Below the pieces are notes generated by a model. That model did no database searches and had not been told where the DNA came from. It worked only from the letters and a program-made list of their open reading frames with translations. Shown piece after piece: positions 16,286-26,280 of a DNA stretch of 50,576 nucleotides (positions are counted from its first letter, which is position 1; every line of letters begins with the position of its first letter). The DNA lies in contig JADHVZ010000010.1 in assembly GCA_016783745.1 (NCBI GenBank), forward strand, positions 1-50,576. Direction: 5' to 3'. The position numbers and the translations under genes were made by a program. This stretch comes from Candidatus Omnitrophota bacterium. Its GTDB lineage: Bacteria > Omnitrophota > Gorgyraeia > JAHIPI01.

Positions 16286-17368
16286 ATGAAAAAAAATGAC
16301 CGCATTAAAAGCTTTTTGCTCGCGGGGGTCTTTGTTTTTCTGCTTTTTCCGGCATTCGGAAATTTTTCATCTTACGCGGCAGGCGGCGCCGAGGAGATAG
16401 AGGAATTTATGATGCTTGAAAAAGAAATAGAGAAGGAGAAAGAAAAAGCCCTTATAGAGCATTTTTTCAGCGAGGGAAAGCGCCTTTTTCAGGAAGGTGA
16501 TTATGAATCCGCGATCGACAGGTTTTCAAGGATCCTTGAGGTGGAGCCTGACCATACCGGCGCTAAAGCGCATATGAAGCTCATCAGAAGGAAGGTAAAT
16601 GACAGGAAGAAGATGGAGCGGCCGGAGGAGATGGCAAAAAAACTGATGAGAAACGGGCGTGTCAAATACAATAACAGGGATTATGAGGGCGCCCTTGAGG
16701 ATTTTCAGGATGCCATGGTCCTTGATTACTCTAACGAGGACATCCTTGAATGGATAAAGAGGGCAAATCGCCGTTTGCGGCTGCATGAGGCAAAAAGAGA
16801 AAAGCATGATCTTTCTGTCGAGGCGGAGGTGGCCACAAAGAACAAAGAAGTCCAGGAAAAAATTGCCATGCTTGAAATCGAAAAGTCTTACCTGCCTCCC
16901 AAAAAACCGGAAAGAAAACCCGTAGAGATCGAGGAATTATACTCTCCTGAGGAAGAAGCTGAAGAAAGGGCGAGGCAGGAGCTGATGAGAAAACTTGAGA
17001 AGAAAATGGTCCCCGCGGTAAGCCTTACGGAAGCGGATATAAGAGACGTCATAAGGCAGCTTATGGAAATAACGGGAGTCACTATTGTCATTGATGAAGG
17101 CGCTCTCGCGGCCGCGGCGGGCAAGGAACCTCTGCGTATAACATTCAGTACGGTCAATCCGCTGCCTCTTCTGGAGGTGTTAAACATAGTTCTTCGAGCT
17201 ACCGATCTAGACTATCGCGTCGAGCCCAATTATATATGGATATCTACGCCTGAAAAGCTCGAGAAGGAAAATCTGATAACGAGGACATATAGGCTGAGAT
17301 ACGGCGTCAGAAGAGTCAGAAAAGTAGAGCTTAAAGAATTTGAAACTAAATCAAGCGACACGGAGTAA
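16286..17368 (+). CDS. TPR protein with secretin N-type domain
   Basis: The 360-residue exported protein has a signal peptide (SFLLAGVFVFLLFPAFGNF), TPR-like repeats (residues about 55-165, EGKRLFQEGDYESAIDRFSR and VKYNNRDYEGALEDFQDAM), a Lys/Glu-rich linker and a C-terminal secretin/TonB short N-terminal domain (VSLTEADIRDVIRQLMEITG, then YRVEPNYIWISTPEKL). The start at ATG 16286 is chosen because GGAG lies 8 bases upstream. It seems to supply, as a separate protein, the N-domains missing from the two short secretins that follow, plus a pilotin-like TPR part. Confidence 0.75.
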   Translation: MKKNDRIKSFLLAGVFVFLLFPAFGNFSSYAAGGAEEIEEFMMLEKEIEKEKEKALIEHFFSEGKRLFQEGDYESAIDRFSRILEVEPDHTGAKAHMKLIRRKVNDRKKMERPEEMAKKLMRNGRVKYNNRDYEGALEDFQDAMVLDYSNEDILEWIKRANRRLRLHEAKREKHDLSVEAEVATKNKEVQEKIAMLEIEKSYLPPKKPERKPVEIEELYSPEEEAEERARQELMRKLEKKMVPAVSLTEADIRDVIRQLMEITGVTIVIDEGALAAAAGKEPLRITFSTVNPLPLLEVLNIVLRATDLDYRVEPNYIWISTPEKLEKENLITRTYRLRYGVRRVRKVELKEFETKSSDTE

Positions 17369-17371
17369 GAT

Positions 17372-18514
17372 ATGAGACTAAAATGCCTCTTCCTATTCGT
17401 TACGATATTCGCGCTTATTATTTTCAGCGCTTCCTCCGCTCGCGCGCAGGGTGAAGCCGACCCTGAATATACCCTGTCAGTTGAGGAATATTTAAACAGC
17501 GCGCTGCCGCCGCAAGAGGGCAGAAGCATAACCTTCAACGAAGTCACAGGCATATTGACTGTAACCGATACCCCATCCAATCAAAGACTGATAAGGAAGC
17601 TCATCAAGCAATTTGACGTGGGGCCGAGACAGGTGATGATAGAGGCGAAATTCGTAGAGATAGAATTTGAAGATCTTGACGAGATGGGCATAGAATGGTA
17701 CTGGTATAAGCACGGAGATATCACCTTAGGCGATGCCTCTACGACCACATACATGGATACTCCTCAGGTCGGCGACCCGAATGATTTTATATTCAGCGAT
17801 ACCTATAAAGGTGTCCAGTGGGATACGGACGCGAACAGCCCCTTCCCGTTATCAAACTTCGGCCTCGGGTTTATCCTATCTAAATACGAGAGTGGTAAGT
17901 TTTTGACTTCTTACCTGCGCGCTTTGGCTTCGGAGGGAAGAGCCAATCTTCTTTCCTCCCCCAAGATCACTACGTTATCGGGTCAAATGGCCAATATACA
18001 GATAACACAGACTATCCCCTATGTAAGCAATGTGGATTTTGATAATAGCGGTACTGCCGAGCACCCTATATGGCAGTTTGAATACACTATCGAAGAAAGA
18101 GTCACCGGGATCACTCTTGAGGTCACCCCTTATGTAGGCGGCGACAGTGATATAGTAACGCTTGAGATACACCCGGAAATAAGCAATCTTGTATCAAGGC
18201 GCCCGATATTCGTGGGAGAAGCCGGTAATCCGTTTACTAGCGCGGCCGCTGTCCCGGCACTTCTGGGGTGGCCGGTCATTGATACGCGCACTGCCCAAAC
18301 ATCCGTTATGGTAAAAAGCGGTGAAACCGTTGTCATGGGCGGATTTGTTCAGGATGACGATACCGTGACAAAAAAGAAGGTCCCGATCCTGGGCGACATA
18401 CCGCTGATAGGAAAGCTTTTCAGATATGACTACAAATCAAGGTCAAAGAAAAATCTTGTGATATTCCTGACAGCCACGCTTATCACCGCTGAAGGGGAAC
18501 GGGCTGAAAGATAG
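17372..18514 (+). CDS. Short secretin (first of two)
   Basis: The 380-residue product has a signal peptide (LFVTIFALIIFSASSARA), one N1-like half domain (GILTVTDTPSNQRLIRKLIK) and the secretin pore domain (PRQVMIEAKFVEIEFEDLDE, LLSSPKITTLSGQMANIQI, SVMVKSGETVVMGGFVQDDD, VPILGDIPLIGKLF). It is about half the length of ordinary GspD/PilQ because the N0 and N1-N3 domains are largely absent. It would form the outer-membrane channel. It starts 3 bases after the TPR/N-domain gene. Confidence 0.88.
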   Translation: MRLKCLFLFVTIFALIIFSASSARAQGEADPEYTLSVEEYLNSALPPQEGRSITFNEVTGILTVTDTPSNQRLIRKLIKQFDVGPRQVMIEAKFVEIEFEDLDEMGIEWYWYKHGDITLGDASTTTYMDTPQVGDPNDFIFSDTYKGVQWDTDANSPFPLSNFGLGFILSKYESGKFLTSYLRALASEGRANLLSSPKITTLSGQMANIQITQTIPYVSNVDFDNSGTAEHPIWQFEYTIEERVTGITLEVTPYVGGDSDIVTLEIHPEISNLVSRRPIFVGEAGNPFTSAAAVPALLGWPVIDTRTAQTSVMVKSGETVVMGGFVQDDDTVTKKKVPILGDIPLIGKLFRYDYKSRSKKNLVIFLTATLITAEGERAER

Positions 18515-18526
18515 GTGAGGAAAGAA

Positions 18527-19612
18527 ATGAAGAAAATATTAGGTATATTTTTATTGATTCTTATGTTGTGTTCGGCGCCGGGCCTCAAAATCACCGCCCA
18601 GGAGGAAGAAGGAGATGAGGTTATAAAATATACTATCAGAGAATACCTGGAAGCCAATATGCCGCCCCAGGACGGAAGAAAGATAGTGCTTGATGAGATA
18701 TCCGGCCTTCTCACCATCACAGATACGCCCTCGAACCAGGATCTGGCCCTTAGATTGATACGCGAGTGGGATATAGGCCCCAGGCAGGTGGAGATAGAAG
18801 CGAAATTCATAGAAATAACTTTTACTGACCTTGATGAGATGGGCGTTGACTGGAGTCTTTTCAGGGATGAGAATCCGATACTAAGCCTTGAGACAGCCAT
18901 GATGGGAAATAACGCCGCGACTACCGCCGCTACGTTTACCGAAGCGGCGCAGATGTCCGGTTTAGGGTTTTTTGCCGGCAAGGCAACCATGACAGGGGCG
19001 CAGCTTTTCGCGTACTTAAAGGCTCTTAAGCAGACCGGCAAGGTCAACCTTTTGAACGCGCCGAGAATAACCACGCTTTCCGGCCAGATGGCGAACATAC
19101 AGGTAATAAGAAGCTTTCCTTACGCCACTTCAGCGGAAAGGACAGAGGTGGAGCTGGAGACGATCGCGTTAGGCGTCACAACGAAGAACATCTACCCTGT
19201 CGAGATATATGGCATAGAGGAGGAGATCACCGGTATAACGCTTGAAGTGACACCTGTAGTAATTGAGGGGGGTGATATCATAACGCTGGATATTCATCCG
19301 GAAGTAACGAAATTAAGCCAGCAAGTGGACATCACGGGAAGTGACGCGTTCCCAAGTAACCTCGGATGGCCTATAATTGATACGCGTACGGCCCAGACAT
19401 CTGTTATGGTAAGAAGCGGTGAGACCATTATAATTGGCGGACTGATACAGGACCAGGACCAGCATACCGTAAAAAGAAAAATACCTATATTGGGAGACAT
19501 ACCCCTGTTTGGCCAGTTATTCAAATATGAATATGAAAACAGGGAAAAAAAGAATCTTGTGGTGTTTCTTACAGCCAGGCTTATTGATACGCAGGGAGAT
19601 GAGGTGCGCTGA
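18527..19612 (+). CDS. Short secretin (second of two)
   Basis: This 361-residue paralogue of the preceding secretin has the same half N-domain (GLLTITDTPSNQDLALRLIR) and pore-domain motifs (PRQVEIEAKFIEITFTDLDE, LLNAPRITTLSGQMANIQV, SVMVRSGETIIIGGLIQDQD, IPILGDIPLFGQLF). The N-terminus has a signal peptide (ILGIFLLILMLCSAPG). ATG 18527 follows GAGGAAAG. Tandem secretins suggest two channels or a mixed ring. The 3' end overlaps the next start codon. Confidence 0.88.
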   Translation: MKKILGIFLLILMLCSAPGLKITAQEEEGDEVIKYTIREYLEANMPPQDGRKIVLDEISGLLTITDTPSNQDLALRLIREWDIGPRQVEIEAKFIEITFTDLDEMGVDWSLFRDENPILSLETAMMGNNAATTAATFTEAAQMSGLGFFAGKATMTGAQLFAYLKALKQTGKVNLLNAPRITTLSGQMANIQVIRSFPYATSAERTEVELETIALGVTTKNIYPVEIYGIEEEITGITLEVTPVVIEGGDIITLDIHPEVTKLSQQVDITGSDAFPSNLGWPIIDTRTAQTSVMVRSGETIIIGGLIQDQDQHTVKRKIPILGDIPLFGQLFKYEYENREKKNLVVFLTARLIDTQGDEVR

Positions 19613-19926
19613 TGACGAAAAAGATATTTATCAGCTTTATAGCGGTGTTAACCATTGCCTCCTGCCTTACCATCCCCCCGGAGGCAGAGGCGAAGGATAA
19701 AAAGAAGCGCGCGGTCCTATCCACTGTTGACATAAACGAAGATTATGATATCCTGGGGCTGGTCAGCTACAGGAGCAATGACCTGGATCCTGAAAAAATA
19801 CATTCGGCGCTGCGGAAAAAGGCTGAAAAAATGGGCGCCGATCATGTTTTAGGCATAAGATATTACAGTAACGCCGGTTACGTTTATGGGACCGGAACGG
19901 CAGTAAAACTGAAGGAAGACAAATAG
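19612..19926 (+). CDS. Exported YbjQ-like small protein
   Basis: The 104-residue product has an N-terminal signal sequence (IFISFIAVLTIASC, a possible lipobox with Cys 18) and a core ending GADHVLGIRYYSNAG and YGTGTAVKL. This matches the pattern of YbjQ/UPF0145-type domains (GAnaVvGvry...GTAV). Its function in that family is not established. It overlaps the second secretin's stop by one base, suggesting an envelope role linked to the secretion locus. Confidence 0.6.
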   Translation: MTKKIFISFIAVLTIASCLTIPPEAEAKDKKKRAVLSTVDINEDYDILGLVSYRSNDLDPEKIHSALRKKAEKMGADHVLGIRYYSNAGYVYGTGTAVKLKEDK

Positions 19927-19951
19927 CCTCCCAAAAACACAAACCTTAGGC

Positions 19952-20767
19952 ATGGACCGCAAAAATCTCCCAATAATCTTCCTTATATTGTGCCTGTCAT
20001 TATCCGGCAGCGCCTTTAGAGATGAAGGCTTATTTCCGGAGCTCAAGGGGCATAAAAACACCATGAATTTCAGAGTATGGGCACCCGCAAAGGAGGATGC
20101 AGCGGCAATAGCCGGGGAACTTGAAGCATATTACAAACGCTTTCTCAGGGATCTTAAATACGGCGGCATGCTCAAGAAAAAACCGGAAATATACGTATTT
20201 AGGAATTATCAGGAATATCTTGACAAAACAGGCACCCTGGGCTATAATACTTTCGCAACCGGTGGAATAGCAATTCCTAGATCCGCAAGAAAGCCCGCCA
20301 AGATTTATAGTTTCTTGAGCGATAATCTATTAAGTGAAGTTTTACCTCATGAGCTTACTCATTTACTATTCAAGGAGATAACAGCGGGATTAAGGACGGA
20401 CGCCAGTATACCTTTATGGCTGAATGAAGGTATGGCTACTTATGAGGAGACGGGCAGGCGTTACGAGGGGTATGTCAATGCTGCGCGGGCACGAGGCGGC
20501 CTTATACCGATAGCCGAACTCGTAAATTACACAAATTATCCTTCTGCCCAGGATAAAAGAGCCCTTTTTTACGCCCAGTCGGCCAGCCTGGTAGGGTTTC
20601 TCCTTAAAAATCATGGGGGCTCTAAATTTCTCGCTTTCTCGAAAAAACTGGTCCGAGGCGGTAAAAACATAGATGAAGCGCTGTTTTCCGCATATTACCC
20701 TCAAATAAGGGATGTATCCGAGCTTAGCGCCGAATGGTCAGAATACATCGAGGGCACATCGCATTAA
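19952..20767 (+). CDS. Gluzincin metallopeptidase, peptidase MA-like (first copy)
   Basis: The 271-residue exported protein has a hydrophobic leader (LPIIFLILCLSLSGSAF) and a zinc peptidase signature: HELTH (zinc ligands in HExxH, residues about 131-135) and the downstream Glu in [15 protein letters not shown] short helix FYAQSASLVGFLL follows, as in MA-family peptidase domains. It is a predicted envelope or periplasmic protease. A paralogue lies at 22631 on the other side of the STT3-like gene; both share the HExTH and WLNEGMA motifs. Confidence 0.82.
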   Translation: MDRKNLPIIFLILCLSLSGSAFRDEGLFPELKGHKNTMNFRVWAPAKEDAAAIAGELEAYYKRFLRDLKYGGMLKKKPEIYVFRNYQEYLDKTGTLGYNTFATGGIAIPRSARKPAKIYSFLSDNLLSEVLPHELTHLLFKEITAGLRTDASIPLWLNEGMATYEETGRRYEGYVNAARARGGLIPIAELVNYTNYPSAQDKRALFYAQSASLVGFLLKNHGGSKFLAFSKKLVRGGKNIDEALFSAYYPQIRDVSELSAEWSEYIEGTSH

Positions 20768-20784
20768 CATAACTCATTGCCGGA

Positions 20785-22653
20785 GTGAATATCAGATCAA
20801 GATCTTCTTTGATATTAATCTTAGGCATCATTGCCGTTATCGGCTATCTTCTCAGAGTCAATATTTATGAGAGAAGTGTGGCCGAGACCCCGGTACCTTT
20901 TACCAACATAAACGCCTTTCATTACTATTTTGCTGATCTTGTGGCTAAAGGTGAAAGGATACCCGAGGTCTCATATAAGGTCCAGCACCCCGAGGGGATA
21001 GAGGTGTTCAAAAAGACCTCTGTCTTTATGGAGTACGTTGCCGGGTCGCTCTATAGAGTATTCGACGGACAGCGGTTTGAGGATTTTGTCCGTGATTTCG
21101 TGAGGGTATTTGGCGTTATTCCCGCGATAATCGTATACTTTTTCGCCAGATACATCACAGGAAGCCGCTCTGCCGCTATAGCGGCCGCGCTTTTCTACGC
21201 AGTCACTCCGGCAGCGGCGAACAGGTCCATAGGGCTTGGTTTTTTACGTGAAAACTTCACCCTGCCGTTTATTTTTTGTCATATGCTCTTTTTTGCTCTT
21301 TCTAAAGATACGAATATACGCGTTATTTATAGGCGTTTGTATCTTCTACTGGCGGGATCATCTCTATTCATAGCGCTGGCGTCGTGGCATTTTACGCAAT
21401 TCTATCTGATGGCCATCTTTTTGTTTGTGGCTTTTGAGGCGATCTTCATGGGTGGGCGCGATATCAGGCAGCAATACCTGGCCTTGATGCTTTGTTCGAT
21501 CATCGCCGCGGTAACCATCCCTTATCTGAGGGAGGTGCGTTTTATAATATCGTGCCCGATGATATTAGGCTATTCCATAATGCCGGTCCTTTATCTGAAA
21601 AAATATTTACCGAATAAGATTCTCGCGTCCGTTTTCCTCACGTGCTCTTTTCTTGTCTTGATGCTTCTGTCTATTTCTATCATGAGGGATGTCGGGACAT
21701 ATTACCATGTATATTCGCTGGGAATCGATTCCTTGAGGTTTTTTGGCGTAAAACCCTTGGATCCGTCTCTTATATCAACTGACAGCAGGATGCTCTGGGA
21801 CATCGCCCACAGCGCGCCCGGAGCAAGGGCCGCGGTCTCTTATTTTGGCCCGGCATTATTATTGGGCCTGCCATTGCTCACTGTCAGGACCAGGGAATGG
21901 TTTAAGGCAGAAGGAGTCGGCGAGAGCGGCCCTCGATCACCGCTCGTCTTATATTTGCTTCTGACTTTCGGGGTCATGTATCTTTTTATAAACAGGCTTA
22001 TGGTATTCCCGATATTTCTGTTATCCATATGGGCCGGGGGGCTGATGGTCTTGTTTAAAAAGAAGGCGTACAGGGTAATATCCGCCTCGTGTGTCTTTCT
22101 GGTCATTACTTTCGAGCTTATAAGAGCGGTCCATGCCAGCGTATATGTGGGTAATTCAGCGGAAATCATAGACCTCCTTAACTGGATAGATAAAAATACC
22201 GAAGTCAGCGCCGTTATACTTGCTCCGCCGCGCTACTCGCCTGAAATAGCGGCTTATACGGGAAGATCGATAAACCTGCATGCCAAGCTTGAGTCCAGAG
22301 AGATCAGGGATAAAACCATGAAATGGGCAAATACGCTTTTTGAGGAATCTGAAGAGCCTTTATTTAACCTGTGCAGGCAATGGGACGTTGACTATATGAT
22401 ATTTCCATCAGGGACATACAGGGCGCGGGGCGTATCAAGCTGGAGCTACATCACAGGCAATCAGACATCGAACGAAAATGATATAGGCTTTAGATTGGAG
22501 GCCCTGCCTTACAGCTTTCAGGATTTCGGGTTTGAATATTCCGGAAAAAAATTTTCCGGCCGAGCGGGTTCGGGCTTTAACAAGCCTGACTTGAAGCATT
22601 TTGACCTTATTTATAAAAAAGGACGTTTCAATGTCTATAAAGTCGTCTATTAG
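20785..22653 (+). CDS. STT3-like membrane glycosyltransferase
   Basis: The 622-residue protein starts at GTG 20785 and has many transmembrane helices (about 12). The N-terminal region [20 protein letters not shown] and HPEGIEV before the second helix resembles the EL1 region of STT3/AglB/PglB oligosaccharyltransferases (normally with a D-x-Y/DAYYH-type acidic motif). The C-terminal soluble part (residues about 460-610) includes [20 protein letters not shown] and [11 protein letters not shown], again as in STT3 C-terminal regions. The canonical WWDYG is not evident, so the exact transfer reaction is uncertain; a GT-C fold transferase is the safe call. It is flanked by two metallopeptidases. 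Confidence 0.7.
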   Translation: MNIRSRSSLILILGIIAVIGYLLRVNIYERSVAETPVPFTNINAFHYYFADLVAKGERIPEVSYKVQHPEGIEVFKKTSVFMEYVAGSLYRVFDGQRFEDFVRDFVRVFGVIPAIIVYFFARYITGSRSAAIAAALFYAVTPAAANRSIGLGFLRENFTLPFIFCHMLFFALSKDTNIRVIYRRLYLLLAGSSLFIALASWHFTQFYLMAIFLFVAFEAIFMGGRDIRQQYLALMLCSIIAAVTIPYLREVRFIISCPMILGYSIMPVLYLKKYLPNKILASVFLTCSFLVLMLLSISIMRDVGTYYHVYSLGIDSLRFFGVKPLDPSLISTDSRMLWDIAHSAPGARAAVSYFGPALLLGLPLLTVRTREWFKAEGVGESGPRSPLVLYLLLTFGVMYLFINRLMVFPIFLLSIWAGGLMVLFKKKAYRVISASCVFLVITFELIRAVHASVYVGNSAEIIDLLNWIDKNTEVSAVILAPPRYSPEIAAYTGRSINLHAKLESREIRDKTMKWANTLFEESEEPLFNLCRQWDVDYMIFPSGTYRARGVSSWSYITGNQTSNENDIGFRLEALPYSFQDFGFEYSGKKFSGRAGSGFNKPDLKHFDLIYKKGRFNVYKVVY

Positions 22654-23419
22654 ACTTATGGCGGTTTTATTATTGATGATCGCGGGAAGCGCGCCTCAGG
22701 CGGCCTCTCAGGATCTCGAGATCTTCAAAAGGGGCCATTTTGAGATCTACCATAATAATAGATCCATGGCGAATAAGCTGAGCTGGAAAGCGGAGTACCA
22801 TTATAAGCGGATACTTAACCATTTAGGCATTAAGGGTTTTCAGCCGTGGGAGAGCGGGAATAAGTGCCCAATATATATCTACGAGACGAAAAGTGATTAC
22901 ATGCAGGCAACCGGCGCGCCGGAATGGTCCCAGGGATTGGCGGAATTCAAGAACCTCAAATTTTCCAGTTATGAGAACGCGGATAAACTGCCGGAGAACA
23001 CGCTTCCGCATGAGATGACGCACATGTTCTTATTCTTGTTTATGGAAAAAAATCCTGTGCCCCTATGGCTAAACGAAGGAATGGCTCAATTTGAAGAAGA
23101 GGACAAGAAGACAAACTACCGCAGAAAGCGTTTTGCGAAATCACTTCTCAGCACATCCTCATTTATACCGTTAGATCAGCTTCTGAGCCTGACTCGGGTA
23201 CCGGAAGATAATGTCGAGCTTTTCTACGCGCAGTCCGCGAGCGTAGTGGACCATCTTATAAATGACAATTTAAGGGCAAATTACGGGAGATTTCTTACAG
23301 GCGTTAAAAACGGCAAGTCGGCCGAAGACGCGCTGAAGGAATCATATCAGTGGAAGTATAAAAACGGCGTAGCCGACCTCGAAAAGCGCTGGCTCGAGTT
23401 CGTGCGAAAGAAGTATTAG
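22631..23419 (+). CDS. Gluzincin metallopeptidase, peptidase MA-like (second copy)
   Basis: The 262-residue exported protein starts at ATG 22631 (AAAGGA seven bases upstream), overlapping the STT3-like gene by 23 bases. A signal peptide ([16 protein letters not shown]) is followed by the catalytic domain: HEMTH with zinc-binding His residues and catalytic Glu, then [16 protein letters not shown] and [13 protein letters not shown]. It shares layout and motifs with the peptidase at 19952. The arrangement peptidase, transferase, peptidase suggests a joint role in processing surface glycoproteins or pilins; that is inference. Confidence 0.82.
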   Translation: MSIKSSIRLMAVLLLMIAGSAPQAASQDLEIFKRGHFEIYHNNRSMANKLSWKAEYHYKRILNHLGIKGFQPWESGNKCPIYIYETKSDYMQATGAPEWSQGLAEFKNLKFSSYENADKLPENTLPHEMTHMFLFLFMEKNPVPLWLNEGMAQFEEEDKKTNYRRKRFAKSLLSTSSFIPLDQLLSLTRVPEDNVELFYAQSASVVDHLINDNLRANYGRFLTGVKNGKSAEDALKESYQWKYKNGVADLEKRWLEFVRKKY

Positions 23420-23430
23420 TATAGATGTGA

Positions 23431-23616
23431 AGCAATGTTGATATGCCCCGAGCGAATCAAAAATTTAGCCTCGAGCAAGCAAAAAATCGGTTTCTAAAAG
23501 GACGGTCGCTGTCCGAGCCGACGCGGTAGCGTCAGGCGAGTTCGACCGTCCCCGATTTTTTGCGCCGCGAGAGGCGTATAAAATTTTTGTTGAGCGGAGG
23601 GGCTATCAACATTGCT
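23431..23616. repeat. Fold-back element H: 186-base nested palindrome before polA
   Basis: The gap is one nested inverted repeat. Outer arms AGCAATGTTGATA (23431-23443) and TATCAACATTGCT (23604-23616) are perfectly complementary. Inside them pair GCCCC (23445-23449) with GGGGC (23599-23603), AAAAATTT (23459-23466) with AAATTTTT (23581-23588), AAAAAATCGG (23481-23490) with CCGATTTTTT (23552-23561), and GGACGGTCG (23500-23508) with CGACCGTCC (23543-23551). The tip is GACGC-GGTA-GCGTC (23520-23533). The element runs up to the polA start. It could be a small non-autonomous mobile element, a terminator, or a structured RNA. Confidence 0.9.
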
Positions 23617-23620
23617 TAAG

Positions 23621-26278
23621 ATGAAAGATAGGATTATGAAACTATTCTTAATAGACGGGAACTTTTTTTGCTATAGGGCGTTTTACGCCATCAAGAGCCT
23701 GGCCACTTCGCGCGGCGAGCCTACAAACGCGGTCTACGGCTTTATCGCGATGCTGAGAAAGCTTATAAAGACCGAGCGGCCGGATTATCTGGGCGTAGCC
23801 TTCGATCTCAAGGGTCCCACATTCAGGCACAAAAAATTTAAGGAGTATAAGATCCACAGAAAGCCTATGCCGGATGAGATGGTAACGCAGATGCCGGTCA
23901 TAAAGGAGGTCGTCTCCGCCTACAACATCCCGATATTCGAAAAGGAAGGATATGAGGCCGATGACGTATTGGCCACCATCGCAAGAAAGCTGGCGGATGA
24001 AAAACTTGACGTATATATCGTAACAGGGGATAAGGACGCGCTGCAGCTTGTGTGCCCGCATATAAAGGTATATTCCACTCATAAAGAGGGACTTATATAC
24101 GACGAGGAAAAGGTCAAAACCAGATACGGCGTCGAACCCGGGAAAATAGTGGATCTTCTCGCCCTCATGGGAGACTCTTCGGATAATATCAGCGGAGTGC
24201 CGGGCTTCGGTGAAAAAACCGCCGTATCTCTCATGAAAGACTTTAAGAGCCTTGAAGAAATACTCGCGGAGCCGGAAAAGATAAAACAGGAGGCGAAAAA
24301 AAAGTTGATCGTGGAACACGCGGATAAAGCGAGATTAAGCAAGGAACTGGCTACTCTTGACGATAAAGTCCCTATAGAGATAGAGCTGGAAAGTATGAGG
24401 CTCAAGGCGCCGGATCCAGCCTCCCTTTATGAAATATTCAAGAGGCTTGAATTTAAAAACCTGATCAAAGAGTACGCCCCCGCGAGTACGCTTGAATCCG
24501 ACTATCACCTGATAGACAATAGCGCCGGACTTGAGGGCCTTCTAAAAAAATTGAAGAGTCAGGATATATTCGCCCTGGATTTTGAGACTACGGGCCCTGA
24601 CCCGATGACAGCCAGGCCTATTGGAATATCATTCTCCTTTAAAGAGGGCGAGGCCTTTTACGTCGATTTTAAGTCTGAGGGCAGCAGGATATTAAACAGT
24701 TTAAAAGGCTTACTCGAGGACTCAAAAATAAAAAAGGTCGGGCAGAACATCAAGTATGAATACATAATCCTCGCGAATCAGGGCATAGAGCTTAAGGGTA
24801 TATATTTTGATACGATGATAGCCTCATATCTTTTAAATCCGTCAAAGTTAAACCATAATCTCGACGATATATCCATGGAATACCTGAATTACAAAATGAT
24901 ACCTCTCTCAGAGCTGCTCGGAACCGGAAAAAAGAAGATCACCCTTGATCAGGTGGAGGTAAGAAGGGTGTGTGAATATTCCTGCGAGGACGCGGATGTC
25001 ACATTCAGGCTGATGCGGATATTCGAGGACCTGCTGAAAGAAAAGGGGCTCTACAATCTTTTCAGGAATGTGGAAATGCCTCTGGTGGAAGTGCTTGCCG
25101 AGATGGAGATAGCAGGCGTGGCTTTAGATTCTGAGTTCCTCTATGATATGTCACAAAAGATCGAGAAAAGGCTGGAGGGCATAACGGGCGAGATATATGA
25201 GATGGCGGGGGGCGAGTTTAACATAAAGAGCCATCAGCAGCTTTCACATGTGTTGTTTGAAAAGCTTGGCCTGCCGGTAATCAAAAGGACAAAGACCGGT
25301 ATTTCAACCGACGAGGAGGTGCTGCGCCGGCTTGAGCACATCAACCCTATAATAGGCCTTATACTGGAACATAGGACTCTTTCCAAGTTAAAGTCCACTT
25401 ATATAGACGCCCTTCCGGCAATGATCAATAAAAAAACAGGCCGCGTCCACACTTCATTTAACCAGACAGTCACAGCTACCGGAAGGCTCTCAAGCAGCAA
25501 TCCGAACCTGCAGAACATCCCTATAAGAACCGATATGGGGAGAGAGATACGGAAGGCCTTTACCCCCTTGAAAAAAGGTGATGTTCTGATATCGGCGGAT
25601 TATTCGCAAATAGAGTTAAGGATAATGGCGCATTTCTCTCATGAGAAAAATCTGATCAACGCGTTTAAAAAGGGCCACGATATACATACATTCACGGCGG
25701 CGCGTATTTTCGGGATAAAGGAGAGTGATGTCACCAAAGTGATGCGCTCCCAGGCAAAGACCGTAAATTTCGGGATCATCTACGGGATGAGCCCGTACGG
25801 ACTGGCCAGGGACCTCAGGATCGATGTCTCCGAGGCAGAGAGTTTCATCGAAAATTATTTTGAACGCTATCCCGACGTAAAGAAGTATCTTGAAAGTCAG
25901 CGAGACATGGCCCGCCGGAAAGGCTACGTCATCACCATACTGAACAGGCGGCGGTATCTCCCCGAGATCAACAGCCCAAACGTAAACATAAGACAATTCG
26001 CGGAAAGGGCGGCGATCAACACTCCGATACAGGGATCCGCGGCTGACCTGATCAAAGTGGCTATGCTTAATATAGCCGGGATCATCAAAGAAAGAAAACT
26101 TGAGAGCAAGATGATATTGCAGGTGCATGACGAATTACTTTTTGAAGCGAAAAAAAGCGAAGCGGAAGAACTTAAAAAAATCATCAAGGACGAAATGGAG
26201 AACGTATTCAAGCTAAAGGTCCCTATAACCGTACATCTAGGTGAGGGGGCCAATTGGCTTGAGGCTGAAGGTAAGTAG
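23621..26278 (+). CDS. polA: DNA polymerase I
   Basis: This is a full-length, 885-residue DNA polymerase I for Okazaki-fragment processing and repair. The 5'-3' exonuclease domain (residues about 6-290) has LIDGNFFCYRAFYAI, ADDVLATIA and the helix-hairpin-helix GDSSDNISGVPGFGEKTA. The 3'-5' exonuclease (about 310-490) keeps the Asp/Glu pair in LDFETTGPD. The polymerase core has motif A DYSQIELRIMAHFS near 660, motif B RSQAKTVNFGIIYGMSPYG and motif C VHDELLFE near 836. Starts at TTG 23612, ATG 23621 or ATG 23636 are possible; family N-termini begin at the 23636 Met. Confidence 0.97.
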   Translation: MKDRIMKLFLIDGNFFCYRAFYAIKSLATSRGEPTNAVYGFIAMLRKLIKTERPDYLGVAFDLKGPTFRHKKFKEYKIHRKPMPDEMVTQMPVIKEVVSAYNIPIFEKEGYEADDVLATIARKLADEKLDVYIVTGDKDALQLVCPHIKVYSTHKEGLIYDEEKVKTRYGVEPGKIVDLLALMGDSSDNISGVPGFGEKTAVSLMKDFKSLEEILAEPEKIKQEAKKKLIVEHADKARLSKELATLDDKVPIEIELESMRLKAPDPASLYEIFKRLEFKNLIKEYAPASTLESDYHLIDNSAGLEGLLKKLKSQDIFALDFETTGPDPMTARPIGISFSFKEGEAFYVDFKSEGSRILNSLKGLLEDSKIKKVGQNIKYEYIILANQGIELKGIYFDTMIASYLLNPSKLNHNLDDISMEYLNYKMIPLSELLGTGKKKITLDQVEVRRVCEYSCEDADVTFRLMRIFEDLLKEKGLYNLFRNVEMPLVEVLAEMEIAGVALDSEFLYDMSQKIEKRLEGITGEIYEMAGGEFNIKSHQQLSHVLFEKLGLPVIKRTKTGISTDEEVLRRLEHINPIIGLILEHRTLSKLKSTYIDALPAMINKKTGRVHTSFNQTVTATGRLSSSNPNLQNIPIRTDMGREIRKAFTPLKKGDVLISADYSQIELRIMAHFSHEKNLINAFKKGHDIHTFTAARIFGIKESDVTKVMRSQAKTVNFGIIYGMSPYGLARDLRIDVSEAESFIENYFERYPDVKKYLESQRDMARRKGYVITILNRRRYLPEINSPNVNIRQFAERAAINTPIQGSAADLIKVAMLNIAGIIKERKLESKMILQVHDELLFEAKKSEAEELKKIIKDEMENVFKLKVPITVHLGEGANWLEAEGK

Positions 26279-26280
26279 AA

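Noticed and set aside
18430-19098. 222-residue reading frame on the - strand inside the second secretin
   Set aside because: Antisense shadow of a clearly recognised secretin gene.
23648-24319. 223-residue reading frame on the - strand inside polA
   Set aside because: Antisense shadow of the well-conserved 5'-3' exonuclease domain.
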